From the NCBI GenBank assembly GCA_014529385.2, contig CM043945.1, positions 98,801,463-98,865,462 of the forward strand: a stretch of 64,000 nt of DNA. The letters are read 5' to 3'. A program made the position numbers and the translations under genes. This document shows positions 10,688 to 22,655 of this stretch, piece by piece. The notes below the pieces were generated by a model. It saw only the letters and a program-made list of their open reading frames with translations, searched no databases and had not been told where the DNA came from. The stretch's first letter is position 1; every line of letters begins with the position of its first letter. The stretch is from Adiantum capillus-veneris (Eukaryota; Streptophyta; Polypodiopsida; Polypodiales; Pteridaceae).

Positions 10688-12179
10688 ATGAAAGCAAGAA
10701 GGATAAAAACCCAAATTGCCATGCAAAATGAATTACATGAAACAAAAGAGCAACTGAAACAAGAGAGAGATAGTAAAACTGCTGAGAACAACAACAAGCC
10801 GAGGAAAGCATCCTCAGGGGGATCAGTCTTGGTTGAGAAAGTGCTAGAGCCTTTAGATGCTCTATTACAAGCGTATGAAGCAAGGCTAAAAACAAACCAA
10901 ACCTTAGAGCAGAGATGGTTGACTTATCCTCAACCAGAAGTGAAAACGAAGCGTTTGGAAATGTGTAAACACCTTATTGAAACAGCCCAGGCATTGATGG
11001 AACCTAATGCGATTAGAACCCCAGAGCAAGAAGTGCTGATTCACAAAGAGCGAGAAAAAATGAAGATCGATGAATCAGAACAAGTAAACGGACCCAGGCT
11101 TGAAACTATATTGTCATTGGATCACCGAGTGGTGCCGAACACGAGTGATGATGCTAAGTCAATGACTATAATGCCAATTCCAGAAGTGGAAGAACCATGG
11201 CCGCAACACTTATGGGAAACCATTAGAAATAGAAAGAACGGAAGCACGACGTTACAGTCTGCACCAATTCCTGAGGTTAACATGGACAACAAATTTTATC
11301 CAGGAGATATACAATCGTTGTATGGAGATGTAGGAATGGTGGTTTTGATGGAAAGCAAAGCTCAATCCCTGAAAACCCTACCTTCATTTATAGGTGAACA
11401 CGAGGCACAATCGGAGATAAGATTAGTTCTATCCCAGATGAGAGCTATTTCCCAAATGATTGACTCAAAAAGTCTTCAAGAGATGCTGTCAACACCTATA
11501 ACATGCACAATCACACTGTCAGAACTCTTGAGAGTCAGACCACACTTATTGGAAGACATGGGGAAACATTTGGAGAACAAAGGAATAAAGATTCCTCTTC
11601 AGACAAACCCTACGATAGAAGAAAACAAACGGGAAGGTCAACCCAAAGCCCAACCTGTGCCCATAAACAAGGTCGGAGATTACTGTGAAGGTGAGGAAGG
11701 TAATACAACCTTACCTGTCAAATATCAGGATATAAAGACGATAGCTATCCTAGACAGTGGAGCGGGAGTTGTGATTTCTACAAAGAAAATCTGGGAGAAA
11801 TGGGGCCGTCCAGCTCTCTGAAAGACAAGAATGAAAGTGAAACTCGCAGATGGGTATGTAGAGAGACCATTGGCAGTCTCTGGACCAAATAGTTGTAACT
11901 TCGTGTGGAATTAACTATGAGCACACCTTTGCCGTGGTAGATTTCGGAAAAACGAACAACTTCGACATTATTTTGGGGCGACCTTTTATGCATCAACACA
12001 AAATGATAAAAGATTGGGGGTACGACCAAATTTACTTAAGGTATGAGAAGCTAATAACAAAAATCAACATGAAGGATCACAGATATAGAGACGTTGCAAA
12101 AACACCAGTGCAAGAATTTTATTCAACCACAGTGAATGGAAAAGAAATACCTATGTGGTTACAAATGAAAGCACATTGA
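10688..12179 (+). pseudogene. E1 Gag-Pol linker and retropepsin
   Basis: The frame 10688-11821 starts with a coiled-coil-like Gln/Glu/Lys stretch and ends with TIAILDSGAGVVISTKKIW, the retropepsin active-site loop (DSGA). After a stop at 11819 and a frame change, FDIILGRPFMHQHKMIKDW (11958-12020) supplies the second conserved block of plant Ty3 proteases. The enzyme would cut the polyprotein during particle maturation. E2 carries the same order on the other strand at 47579-48760, where the active-site serine-glycine is degraded. Confidence 0.85.
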
Positions 12180-13215
12180 TGTGTGGAGCATCTGATTGTG
12201 GAGACTTAATCAAAGAGGAATGTGTGTTGGAAAGGTCAGTAGAAGACGAGGCTTATCTCCCAAAACCTTTTCCTGAACATTTATTTGAGCCATTTGGGTG
12301 GACTCAAATATTGTCAACCTTGGATGTATGTGTTAACGAATGCACGCCTACAAAATTTTGTGAAGATGAAGGATACGACCTAGTAACGTTGCAAATGGCT
12401 AGCGTCATCCTTGAGTCAGGATCAGATAGCGAGGAACAAGAAGAACCACTATGTGAGACTGAGTGTAAAAGAATAGTTGATGAGATATCTGTAATGGACG
12501 TTAGGAATCGAACAGACGAGGAATTCACAGACTCACTAAGCGATGACCTTCCATCACTCGGTGATGAATCCAAATGATAGATGCTGATGACGAAAGATCA
12601 AGTGGATCAGAGATGGATAGGAAGTATATGTCGAGACTGGACAGGTTTTACGAGTTTCCTAACCAAAAACCTAGTCGACAAGAGCGGTATAGATCAAAGA
12701 GAACAAGGAAATCAAGAGCGAATAAGCATAAACCCATGCCTCTTGTCAATGACAAAATGGGATATCTAAGGCTTGTAAAAGCTGACGATTGTGTCAAAGA
12801 CAAGGTCACTGGCTAGTTTATCAAAACTAAACCATGGAAAAACAACAAGAAGAACAAGCGCGAAAAGCAAATGAATGAGACACATAAGGAGGGAAAAACA
12901 GGGTCTAGAATGACCAAAACTGAGAGGAAAATAGAGTACAATAAGCTCAAATAGACCCTCAAAGCACATATGGACAACTGAAATGGAAACAGATGAGGAC
13001 ACGAATTCTAACAAGATGGATGTGCCGTCCCATTATAAGAAGTATACCATACAAGATAGAAAAATCATAGTGCAACAACCGATGAGAGAATTGAAGGAAC
13101 CTGGTACATCATACGACGGTCCTGAAAAAGCCAAACGAATAGATCTAGTGGAGCATGAGAAGATCCAAAACCTGCATATATTGCCACGGATCTTACTGAA
13201 GAAGAGGAAAAGCTT
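12180..13215 (+). pseudogene. E1 protease-RT linker, acidic, broken
   Basis: Successive short frames (12155-12577, 12574-12816, 12983-13219) encode acidic, Ser/Asp/Glu-rich sequence (SGSDSEEQEEPLCETEC, DSLSDDLPSLGDESK), then basic Arg/Lys-rich sequence. No domain is recognised. The position between protease and RT fits the long linker of Athila/Tat polyproteins. Confidence 0.55.
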
Positions 13216-14027
13216 TTGATAGCTACCCTAAAACAGTATAGAGATGTGTTTGCATGGTCATACAAAGATCTTAAGGGGGTGGATCCAAGTATCTGTCAAC
13301 ACACAATACCCCTTAAGAATGACACCAAATCAAGCAGACAACGTCCTTATACTTACAATGAGACATTTGCGAGGAAGATCAAGGAGGAGATTGATAAGCT
13401 GAAAGAGACATAGTTTATTTACAAAATTGAGCACACTGACTGGGTTTCATCGATTGTGGTGGTCCCGAAGAAAAATGGAAAATTGAGAGTATGTGTCAAT
13501 CTCAAGAAAGTAAACGCTGCTACGATTCGGGACAACTATCCCCTATCCATTACTGATCATGTAATAGAAAGAGTGGTAGGAAAAGAAGCTTACATTTTCT
13601 TAGATGGATTTTCATGCTACAACCAACTCGCAATAAAGCCAGAGGATCAGCACAAGACGGCTTTTGAAACTGAATGGGGCATTTTTGCATTCAGGGTAAT
13701 GGCTTTTGGCTTAACAAATGCACTAGCCATATTTTAGAGGCTGATGGGTCATGCTTTTAAAGAATATCTATGACAGTTCTTAGAAATTTACATGGATGAC
13801 TTGTGCGTTCACTCTCTCGTAAGATTGGAGCACATAGAGCACTTGACCAAAGTATTCAAAAAATGCAGAGTGTATCGGATTGCTTGAATCCAGAGAAATA
13901 TGTCTTCATGGTAAGACAAGGCAAAATATTGGGACATATAGTGTCTAAAAATGGTATTTCGACAGACATGGAGAAGATCAGCGTAATTGTTGATCTACCA
14001 CGACCAGTAAAGGTAAAGGAGGTATAG
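13216..14027 (+). pseudogene. E1 reverse transcriptase
   Basis: Recognisable RT blocks: YRDVFAWSYKDLKGVDP at the N-terminus, VVVPKKNGKLRVCVN, FLDGFSCYNQLAIKPEDQ, AFRVMAFGLTNA (FGLTNA block) and, in a shifted frame near 13788, YMDD, the catalytic signature. GKILGHIVSKNGI and VEKI-like thumb residues follow. Stops at 13411 and 13735 and a shift before YMDD inactivate it. Confidence 0.88.
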
Positions 14028-14033
14028 GCATTT

Positions 14034-14585
14034 ATGGGCCAATGTGGATATTATTGCAGATTTATCTACTCATACGCTATAATTGCGAAACCACTTTACG
14101 CGTTGATAACTAAATTTGAGTGGACAGATGAGTGCGAGAAAGCTTTTCCAACTTTGAAGCAAAGATTGATATCCGCTCCAATTTTGAAGGCTCCGGATTG
14201 GGAAAAGATATTTCACATCCACGTAGATGCATCAGCATATGCTATAGGAGGCATACTTGCACAACCTGGAGAAAAGAACATGGATTTTCCAATCAGTTAC
14301 TCCAGTAGACAACTAAACAGTGCAGAGAAGAATTACACAACAACTGAAAGGGAGGGTTTGGGTATGATCTATGCTTTAAAAACGTTTAGACATTACCTAC
14401 TTTCCAATAAATTTGTATTCTTTGTTGATCACCAAGCACTGCTGTACTTGGTAAACAAACCTTGCAGTACGGGGCGGATTGTACAATGGTTCATCATACT
14501 GCTTGAGTTTGACTTCACGGTTGTAGTAAAAAAAGGAACTACACGGATCATCTATCTAGAATGGTGCATGGAGAAAACCCTGTAG
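14034..14585 (+). pseudogene. E1 RNase H
   Basis: The end of the RT thumb (GYYCRFIYSYA, KPLYALI, FEWTDECEKAF) leads into RNase H: IHVDASAYAIGGIL (first catalytic Asp), NYTTTEREGLGMIYAL (Glu) and FFVDHQALLYLV (Asp). It would degrade the RNA strand of the hybrid. This part stays open for 183 codons, better preserved than the flanking RT. Confidence 0.88.
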
Positions 14586-14990
14586 GAGTTGATGATGATT
14601 TGCCAGACGCATATCTCTTCAACATAGAAATGGTTCCAAGATGGAGCGAGGATGTAATCCCTTTGTTGACTATTGGGTCATTGAATTTGACAAGACAACC
14701 ATCGACCATCGCAGCATCTAGATCATTGGTAATGCTGGCTGAAAGGCTATACAAACAGGGATCGGATCAAATCCTTAGGATTTGTGTTGAATCAAGTGAA
14801 CAGGACTTGTATCTAAACTAGTCTCATGTACAAACAATGGGGATTCACAATGGACGTGCACAAACGTATCAAAGATTGATGAGAATGGGTGTATATTGGC
14901 CGAAAATTCAACAAAGTGTTCATAAGCATATCAAATCATGTATTATCTGCACTTTTCAAAAGCCGATAGAACACGCGACTCTATTCAAAT
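14561..14990 (+). pseudogene. E1 first (extra) integrase-type H2C2 zinc module
   Basis: After the linker GVDDDLPDAYLFNIE comes RLYKQGSDQILRICV, a stop at 14819, then SHVQTMGIHNGRAQ..VYWPKIQQSVHKHIKSCIIC. This matches the HHCC zinc-binding module that normally precedes the integrase core. A second, complete copy follows at 15090-15340 in front of the core, so the module is present twice. E1 shows no archaeal-type RNase H here, unlike E3. Confidence 0.7.
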
Positions 14991-14999
14991 TATCTGTAG

Positions 15000-16284
15000 C
15001 ATCCAGATGGAGTAACTACATTGTAGAATACCTCACCACCGGAATACTGCCTGAAGGGATGAGTAGATCACGTATCAAAACGATCACGAAAGAGGCAAAA
15101 AACTATGTATTGATTGAGGACAATCTTTACAAGAGGGGAAAAGACAATCAATTGAGAATGTGTGCGACGGAAGAGGAATACATTCCTATCTTAGAGCAAG
15201 CACATGGCGGACAAGCTGGAGGACATTTCTCAGCTGACGAAACGGCCAAAGAAATTCTTATTGCTGGCATATGGTGGCCTACACTAATCATGGACGCCGA
15301 AGAGTTTGTAAAACAATGTGATGATTGCCAGAGGACAAAGATTCGTAGAGCACGAGATGACATTCCCTTGAGACCAATGATGGGGGCAAGAGCATTTGCA
15401 AAATGGAGAATAGATTTTGTAGGACCAATTGCGCCTCCTGGATATAAAACACACGCTCAATACATTATTGTGGCAACAGATTATCTAACAAAGTGGGTTG
15501 AAGCAAAAGCAAGAACCAAAAATGATGCAAAAACGACAGCACAGTTTCTGTATGAGAACATTTTCACCAGATATGGCTTACCAATAGAGATAGTGAGCGA
15601 TAGAGGGACTCATTTCGTCAATGAAGTGATCGAATTCCTATTGGATGAATTCATGGTAATTCACAAGAAGTTAGCTCCCTATCATCCACAAGCTAACGGC
15701 CAAGCAGAAAGTACGAACAAGATTTTGGTGACAATTCTCACGAAAATTGTTAGTGAATCGAGAGCCGACTGGGATCAGAAGCTGCATTCAGCTTTATGGG
15801 CATATAGAGTAGAGTACAAAACCTCAATCGGAACGACTCCGTTCAACTGGTCTATGGAATTCAAGCGACTTTGCCACTTGAATTTCTTATCCCCACACTT
15901 CGGGTAGCTAAAGAATTAGAATGGACGGGCCATGAATTATCCAATCAAATAGATATCCTCGAAAAGCTGGATGAGACTAGATTGAGAGCAGTTGCATCAA
16001 TCTACGCACAAAAACAAAACATGAAATCATTCTTTGATCAACATGTTATCAACAAGGAATTTGCTACGGGGGATTACGTCTTAATGTATACCCTGAAACA
16101 ACATTCTCGGAAACTCAAAAAGCGAGGCAATGGATCCTATGTGATTCATGACATATCATCTAGCGGTGCCATTAAGCTTGCGACATTAGAGGGAGAGGAG
16201 ATGCCTAATTGGATTAGTGGCTGCCGATTAAAGAAGTACAACCTACCACTAACCTCAGAGATGCTTGCCAAAATCCATGCTGCG
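15000..16284 (+). pseudogene. E1 integrase (C-terminus split by C1)
   Basis: A long frame (14837-15907) contains NLYKRGKDNQLRMC, H2C2 residues (QAHGGQAGGH..CDDCQ), then the DDE core: WRIDFVGP, IEIVSDRGTHF and PQANGQAESTNK. After a shift at about 15870 the C-terminal domain continues (LPLT end, GDYVLMYTLKQHSRKLKKR, GCRLKKYN) to AKIHAA at 16284, where the copia element C1 interrupts it. It resumes as AKERKNKANETRLKH at 21426-21500. The enzyme would insert cDNA into the host chromosome. Confidence 0.9.
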
Positions 16285-16512
16285 TGTTACCATATACATG
16301 TGGTAGTGATGTGTGTGAACACACTAGGACCGCCGGGACATTTTTTCCCTCTTTAGGAGGTTTTTTCCCCCGTGCATTGCATATACACCCATCACTCTAG
16401 GGCTATCTATCTTTCCATTGCACACTAAGTAACACACTCTCTATTGTGTGCCTTGAGCTTCCTTCATCTTCTCCAAGCTGTGTGTGTTTTCTCTGCAACC
16501 CTAATTCCAACA
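16285..16512 (+). repeat. C1 5' LTR
   Basis: 228 bp, TGTTACCATATACATG...CCCTAATTCCAACA. It is followed two bases later by the primer site. It contains the CT-rich CTATTGTGTGCCTTGAGC block also seen in C2 LTRs. Confidence 0.95.
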
Positions 16513-16515
16513 ATT

Positions 16516-16527
16516 GGTATCAGAGCA
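16516..16527 (+). promoter_or_regulatory. C1 primer-binding site, initiator tRNA-Met
   Basis: Reading from 16515, TGGTATCAGAGC is the complement of the 3' end of tRNA-iMet, the usual copia primer. It begins three bases after the LTR end. Confidence 0.93.
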
Positions 16528-16874
16528 GGTCACGTCCTCCCGGGCTTAGTCGCCAGCTGCTCCAGCACAAGCCTGCTCACTTTCTCCGATTTCAGTGAGC
16601 TTTGGCGAGCATTCGCAGGTCGATAAAAATTTTGGGCGAGCTCGAAGAGAATGGTCTGCTCAAAATTTTGATTTGGGCTCATTTCGGCCTCCGTTTCCAC
16701 TACAGGCAGTACTGCACAGGCTATTTCGTCATTTTGTGCATAATTTCTGTCAATGCCATTTTCTGCATAACAGGTGCCTTATAGTCTTCTACGGTTTGTG
16801 CTATATAGCACAGGTTGTTTTCGCTCCGTTTCTCCTATTTTCGGGCAGTTTTCACATCAGGTGCAGCATTTACC

Positions 16875-18420
16875 ATGGCTGACAACAACAACACAGATGT
16901 GTTCAAGATGTTTGTTGCTGAGGACATGTTGGATGGGGATAACTACCCTATGTGGGCTTATATGATGCAACATGTTCTTGTGTCAAAGGGTGTCTGGAAC
17001 ATTGTGCAGGGCATTGATGTATGTCCTAGTTCTGAGGATGTAGGCGATGTTGAGGATGTTGCAGGTCTTGCTGCATGGATTGCAGCTGTTAGAGTTGTTT
17101 TGCTTACGACAGAACAAGCTCGTTGGGATGTTAAGGATACGCAGGCTCATGCATTGATTGCATTGTCTGTGAAGCGCACCATTGTTCCTCACATCCGTTC
17201 AGTAAAATCTGCAAAACAGGCTTGGGATATTTTAGCAGGTCTTTATGCAAGCCGCAATGAGGCTAAAATTGCTTTGCTGCGTAAAGAGCTGGAATCGAAG
17301 ATTATGCATGAGGAAGATGATCTGGACACTTTCCTTGCTAGTGTCAAGGATATCAATGAGCAGCTTATTTCTGCAGGTGAAGTCATTTCAGACAGTTCCC
17401 TTGTGCAGACTGTTCTTGATGCCTTACCAGATTCCTACCAGACTTTTGCTAGTACTTGGAGATTGATGACCCAAGGAAATCCTGAAGTTGTCAAGTTTGA
17501 TGCATTATACACATTGCTGTTGCAAGAGTCACTTTCTAGAAAAAACAGGACTAGGCAGCGTGCAGTTGAACAGGCTTTTATTGCTTCTCAAAGAAAGGGT
17601 GGTTACAACAATGCAGCCACTTCTTATGGTTCTGCTGCGAGTGGCAAAAATTCTGTTCCTAATGCTTCTACTGGTAGTACTTCGTCTGGCAATTCTGGTG
17701 ATAAGGGCAAAAAGAAGATGCGTTGCCATTATTGTAAAGCCAATGATCACTTGATCAAGTCGTGTCCTAAGTTGAAGGCCAAAGAGGCTAAGAAGAAAGA
17801 GGGTGGTTCCACTGCAAATGCTGGTTCCACTACAAATGCAGCCATTGTTGAGTCTTCTGTGAAAGGAGACTGTGTTGCTGATGTTGATGCAGAATGGGTG
17901 TTTAGCGCAGAGTGCACTTACAATCCTGCTGTCCATGATGCATGCTTGTCAGTTGCTGCAGATTCACATGTGTGGTATTTCGACAGTGGTGCTACAAAGC
18001 ACATTACCTCACATCGTGAATTGTTTACCTCTCTTGAGTCTGTCCCTCATGGAAATTCAGTCACTTGTGCCAACAACGCCTCTTATCCAGTTCAGGGAGT
18101 TGGAAAGATAGTGCTCACTACTGCTAATGGCAGTTCCTTCACACTTGTTGATGCACTTTATGTACCTGGGATCAAGAAGAATCTCTTGTCTGTATCCGCA
18201 CTTGCTAGACTTGGACTTGTAGTCAAATTTGTGGATGACAGATGTACAGTTCATGATCTCAGTTTTGGTGATGAAATTGTTGCATCTGGGCTTTTGTGCC
18301 GTGGGTTGTATAAGCTCACTTTGTATGACAAGTGTGGACAAAATTTTGCAAATGCTGTTACAGATTCAAGGGCTATTTCAGATGCAAAACTTTGGCATGC
18401 ACGTTTTGGTCATCTGATAT
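16875..18420 (+). pseudogene. C1 gag, zinc knuckle and protease
   Basis: ATG 16875 (MADNNNTDVFKMF) is chosen because the frame before it is leader. The order is UBN2-type copia Gag (DNYPMWAYMM..LYASRNEAKIALL..FLASVKDINEQL), knuckle CHYCKANDHLIKSC (CX2CX4HX4C), protease WYFDSGATKHIT, and the pre-integrase LWHARFGHL. About 515 codons are open without a break. The frame is lost at about 18413, where roughly 35 nt present in C2 (encoding NFVSLLHLQKF) are deleted. Confidence 0.92.
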
Positions 18421-21123
18421 GGTTGCTTCTTTGCCGCCTCTTGAAGCACCTGTCAAACATGTTTGTGAAGGTTGTATTTTGGGTAAGATGCAGCATTCTA
18501 AATTTCCAAAGGATGGTTCAGTTCGGGCCACATGAAGGTTGCAGCTTGTGCATAGTGATGTTTGTGGGCCCATGCAAACTCCGTCCTTGGGCAATTACCT
18601 GTACTTCGTGACTTTGAGGATTACTCCAGGCATGCATGGGTATTTTCGCTTAAAGCGAAGTCTAAAGTTTTTATGTGCTTTAAACAATTTCTGGCTATGG
18701 CTAAAAATGTCTCGAAATGTACTATGGGCACCCTCCGTTTTGATCGAGGGGGGGGAGTATATGTCTCATGAATTTAATGCATTTTTGGCTAGTCGTGGGA
18801 TAAAACACCAATGTACAGTGCCTTATACATCTCAGCAAAATGGTGTTGCTGAGAGGAAAAACAGGTCACTGACGGAAATGGCACGATGTATAGTCAAAAG
18901 TCAAGCTTTGCCGCATTCTTTTTGGCTTGAGGCCATTATGTGTGCCACTTATGTACTTAACAGGTGTCCTACAAAAGCTTTGCATTCTATTACTCGATAT
19001 GAAGCATGGCATGATAGAAAACCTTTTATTGAGCACATGCGTGTTTTTGGCTGTTTGGCATATGCTTTGGTGCCACAAGTGTAGCGCAGAAAATTGGATG
19101 ATAAGGCTGTCAAATGTATTTTTGTTGGTTATAATGCTGAAAGAAAAGGTTACAGGTTGTATCATCCGCAAACAAAACGTATTCTGGTTTCTTGGGATGT
19201 AGTGTTTGTGGAAGATTCTGTTCAGCCCTTGTTGTCATGTACTAGAGACAGTAATGTAAGCTCATAGGACATTTATGACACTTTGTTGCCTCTTTTTAGT
19301 GGTGGAAATACGAATGTAAGTTCCAATGAGCAAATGTACATCCTATGGGGGTTTCTGAAAATGTTCTAGATCAGCCTATTACTGATGCAGATGTACATGA
19401 TGTACTTGATGAGGAAAGGGCTGAAAATGAACAGGCTAGAGGTCTGCCAAAATGGCTGGTGCACACTTTGCGTGACAGTAAATTGGATGCACCTTTGTCT
19501 AGTCATACTCATTCAGGCTCTCGCCATGCATCTTATGCATCAGATTGTTATGCTTTGGCTGTGTCTAGCTTACATGATGTTGAGGAGCCTCTGACTTTTG
19601 ATGAAGCACAAAATTCAAAAAATTGGATGGCTGCCATGCAATCAGAATATGATGCACTTATAGAAAATGACACATGGACATTATGTGATTTGCCTCCTGG
19701 CAAAAAGGCCATTGGTACAAAGTGGGTTTACAAGTTGAAACGCAAGCCGGATGGTGAGATCGATCGCCATAAGGCTCAACTTGTTGCAAAGGGTTATGCA
19801 CAGCAAAAAGGCATAGATTATGAAGAGACTTTTGCTCCCACTTGTCGTATGACTACTGTGCGTTTTCTATGTGCATTGGAAGCTCATTTTGGTTGGGATG
19901 TACATCAATCAGACATTTTTACTGCTTTCTTGAATGGTGACATATTTGAGGAAGTTTATGTAACGCAGCCTCGCGGTTTTGTCATAAAAGGACAAGAGGA
20001 CAAAGTGTGAAAATGTAACAAGGCTTTGTATTGGTTGAAGCAATCTCCTCATGCTTGGTATAAGAAAACTGACACTCATTTGGTCAAACAAGGCTTTCGT
20101 AATAGTCCAACAGAAAGCACATTGTATGTAAAGCGTGAGGGTGATGTACTTCTCATTGTGGTTCTTTATGTTGATGATTTGCTGATCATTGGACCAAATG
20201 AGAGACATATTGCTGAATTTAAGGCTGATTTGAATGCTACTTTCAAGATGAAAGATTTGGGGATGTTGCATCATTATTTGGGTATACAGTTTAAGCAGTG
20301 TGATGGTGGTATTGCCTTGTGTCAGAAAAGTTACATAGAGACATTGCTATGTAAGTTTAGACTTGAGGATTGCAAACCTATTGCCACTCCCATGGAAACA
20401 GGTTTGAAGTTGAGTTTACATGATGCTGGTGATCCTGCTGATGTCACTCTTTACCAAACTGCTGTTGGCTGCCTCATTTATGTATGCAACACGAGGCCGG
20501 ATATTCAGCTTGTAGTCTCACAGGTCAACAGATTTATGCATAGCCCAGGGTCTAAGCATTGGCAGGCTGTCAAGAGGATTTTCCGCTACCTTAGCGGCAC
20601 TTTACATCTTGGCTTGTTTTATCCCAAGGGGGGATCATTGCCGCCAGACTTACATGCTTTTTCGCACTTAGATTGGGCTGGTTGTTTTGACATGCGAGTG
20701 TCCACAAGTGGTTTTTGTTTCATGCTTGGCAGTTCATGTATATCATGGTTGAGCAAGAAGCAACCTACTGTGGCCACTTCGAGTTGTGAGGCTGAGTACA
20801 CAGCAGTCTTCACAGCTACAATTGAGTGTGTATGGCTCAGACGCCTTATGGCTGATCTGGGTGTTGGACAGGACACTGCCAACACTATCTACAGTGACAG
20901 TCAGAGCGCATTGGCAGTTGCGAGGAACCCAGTTTTTCATGCTCACACAAAGCACATTGAGGTGCATTACCACTATGTCAGGGAGAGGCTCTCAGCAGGA
21001 GAGATCAACTTGGCTTATGTGCCAACACAGGACAACCTTGTAGATCTTTTCACAAAGGCATTGTCTCGTGAGAAGCTTGAAGCTTTCCGTAAAGCTTTGG
21101 GCTTACTCCCCTTTGTGGACTGA
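18421..21123 (+). pseudogene. C1 integrase, RT and RNase H
   Basis: After the deletion the frame resumes with PPLEAPVKHVCEGCILGK. Integrase: LVHSDVCGPM, then PYTSQQNGVAERKNRS (frames shift near 18610 and 18740). RT: GTKWVYKLKRKPDGEIDRHK, DIFTAFLNGDIFEEVYV and VVLYVDDLLIIG. RNase H: DWAGCFDMRVSTSGF, SSCEAEYTAVF and YSDSQSALAVARNP. Stops occur near 18533, 19082, 19267 and 20008; the last turns a conserved Trp codon to TGA. RT from 20026 on is open to 21123. Confidence 0.92.
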
Positions 21124-21197
21124 TCCTGTCCTCAGGGCATGGCACTTCCCTTTACTCATGTTCCAGCTCTCGTTCACCGCATCACTCTAGGGGGATT

Positions 21198-21425
21198 TGT
21201 TACCATATACATGTGGTAGTGATGTGTGTGAACACACTAGGACCGCCGGGACATTTTTTCCCACTTTAGGAGGTTTTTTCCCCCGTGCATTGTATATACG
21301 CCCATCACTCTAGGGCTATCTATCTTTCCATTGCACACTAAGTAACACACTCTCTATTGTGTGCCTTGAGCTTCCTTCATCTTCTCCAAGATGTGTGTGT
21401 TTTCTCTGCAACCCTAATTCCAACA
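21198..21425 (+). repeat. C1 3' LTR with polypurine tract before it
   Basis: 228 bp, nearly identical to 16285-16512. The polypurine-like CTAGGGGGATT ends at 21197, directly before the TG. It is followed by the second copy of the CTGCG target duplication. Confidence 0.95.
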
Positions 21426-22062
21426 CTGCGAAGGAGCGCAAGAACAAAGCAAATGAGACAAGGCTCAAGCACAGGAGGAGGCCAGAATCAAGATTTTAAA
21501 GCGAAAACAAAAATTACAACAACAAAGACTTCCTCAACCAGCAGATACGGCTCAAACTCCTCTCTCTATAATTCACACTGACGAGCAATGGGAAATAGGA
21601 ATCGATGTTTGCATCAATGTCAGACTTCCGAATGGCAAATATCAACGAGCATTGATTGACAGAGGGGCAAGAGGCAATATGGTCAACTCCACTTACAAGA
21701 TGCTTACCGATGAACCCCTAGTGCAATCCACACGAGATTTACAAGCCGCAAACGGGGCAAAAATGCCAACATTGGGAATAGTAAACTTACCAATCAATAT
21801 TGATGGAAATAGTTATCCTCATCAATTTCTCGTAATGAAAGATGAAGGAATCAGAGAATCACTATGTTTGGGAGTTCCATGGATGAGAACGTACAATGAA
21901 GTTATCGAATGGTCAGAACATGCGCTGATGTACACACACGACTCTAACATGTACATGACTCCATTCGCCAAAATAGATCACTCGTGGCCGATTATTCCCA
22001 TGGACAAAAAGCAATCAGCTCATCAGCCAAAAACACCGAAAACGACTGTTCGGAAAGTATAG
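21426..22062 (+). pseudogene. E1 second retropepsin-like domain, downstream of integrase
   Basis: Starts with the end of the split integrase, then after a stop at about 21500 reads IDVCINVRLPNGKYQ, ALIDRGARGNMVN and, at the far end, LCLGVPWMRTYNEVIEW. This is the layout of a retropepsin: DxGA loop followed about 75 residues later by a LG-P-W/F-M block. Here the loop is DRGA instead of DSGA/DTGA, so catalysis is doubtful. The related block MILGRPFMREAKMVHEW follows the pol end of E4 at 29950. A second protease fold after integrase is not a usual Ty3 layout. Confidence 0.7.
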
Positions 22063-22655
22063 ATAAAGAAAACCGCCGTGTAGAAAAAACAGAGACAGAT
22101 ATGGCTGCCCAAGTCACAACTCCCGACGACAGCAACACCATATCAAATACCTTCAGGAGCTAATCCAAAGTGGAAATGGCGACCAAAGCTGGAGACAACC
22201 AAAAATTCAGCTATTACAAAGATCGAATGGAGACCAAAAAGTCAACCCAAGGAGCCTGAACTAACAAAATGGCAATGGAAACCTAAGAAAATTCAGGAAC
22301 CTACATTAAAAGCTGCAAATATGAAAAAAACTGAATACAAATGGGTTCCAAAGATAGCTTCCATAAAAAAACCAACAATCAAAGAGAGAGCAATTAAACT
22401 GCAAGCTCTTCTGTTCCATAAACAGCTAGCCTCGCCATCCAAAGCCACTGAAAATTACATTCAGTCCCCGCATCTTGCACAGCACTTTGTTTCCCAATGC
22501 ATTGTCTCAAACATGAGGATAGGGTCACATTACATGGCCGTGCATAGACACAGGTTTCAAAACCCATGCACACGCACACAACCTTCGTCCGGGATGACTC
22601 AGTTTAGGAAGGGGAGAGTAACTGTTGAATCTAGCAGCAGTGAGGACCATTAAGG
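22063..22655 (+). pseudogene. E1 W-x-P-K motif region
   Basis: Several frames carry a repeated short motif: KWRPK, IEWRPKS, WQWKPKK and YKWVPK between 22160 and 22360, rich in Lys, Thr and Pro. The frame 22321-22653 then runs to SSSEDH and a stop. An AGGAAGGGGAGAG purine run at 22606-22618 resembles the element's real polypurine tract. E4 has the same pairing of protease block plus YKWVPK, LRWVPKR and IWVPKR. Function unknown; the repeats could be a nucleic-acid-binding tail. Confidence 0.6.

Larger units (their letters stand above)
16285..21425 (+). mobile_element. C1: Ty1/copia element nested in E1
   Basis: 5141 bp bounded by 228-bp LTRs that begin TGTTACC and end CCAACA. The 5-bp direct repeat CTGCG lies at 16280-16284 and 21426-21430. 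The insertion is in the same orientation as E1, inside the integrase C-terminus. The two LTRs differ at about four positions (under 2%), so C1 is far younger than E1. The element has a tRNA-iMet primer site, gag, protease, integrase, RT and RNase H in copia order, but several lesions. A sister copy, C2, is on the minus strand at 51278-56392. Confidence 0.96.

Noticed and set aside
22321-22653. Independent host gene of 110 codons
   Set aside because: It starts inside the W-x-P-K region of E1 and continues its composition, so it belongs to the element.
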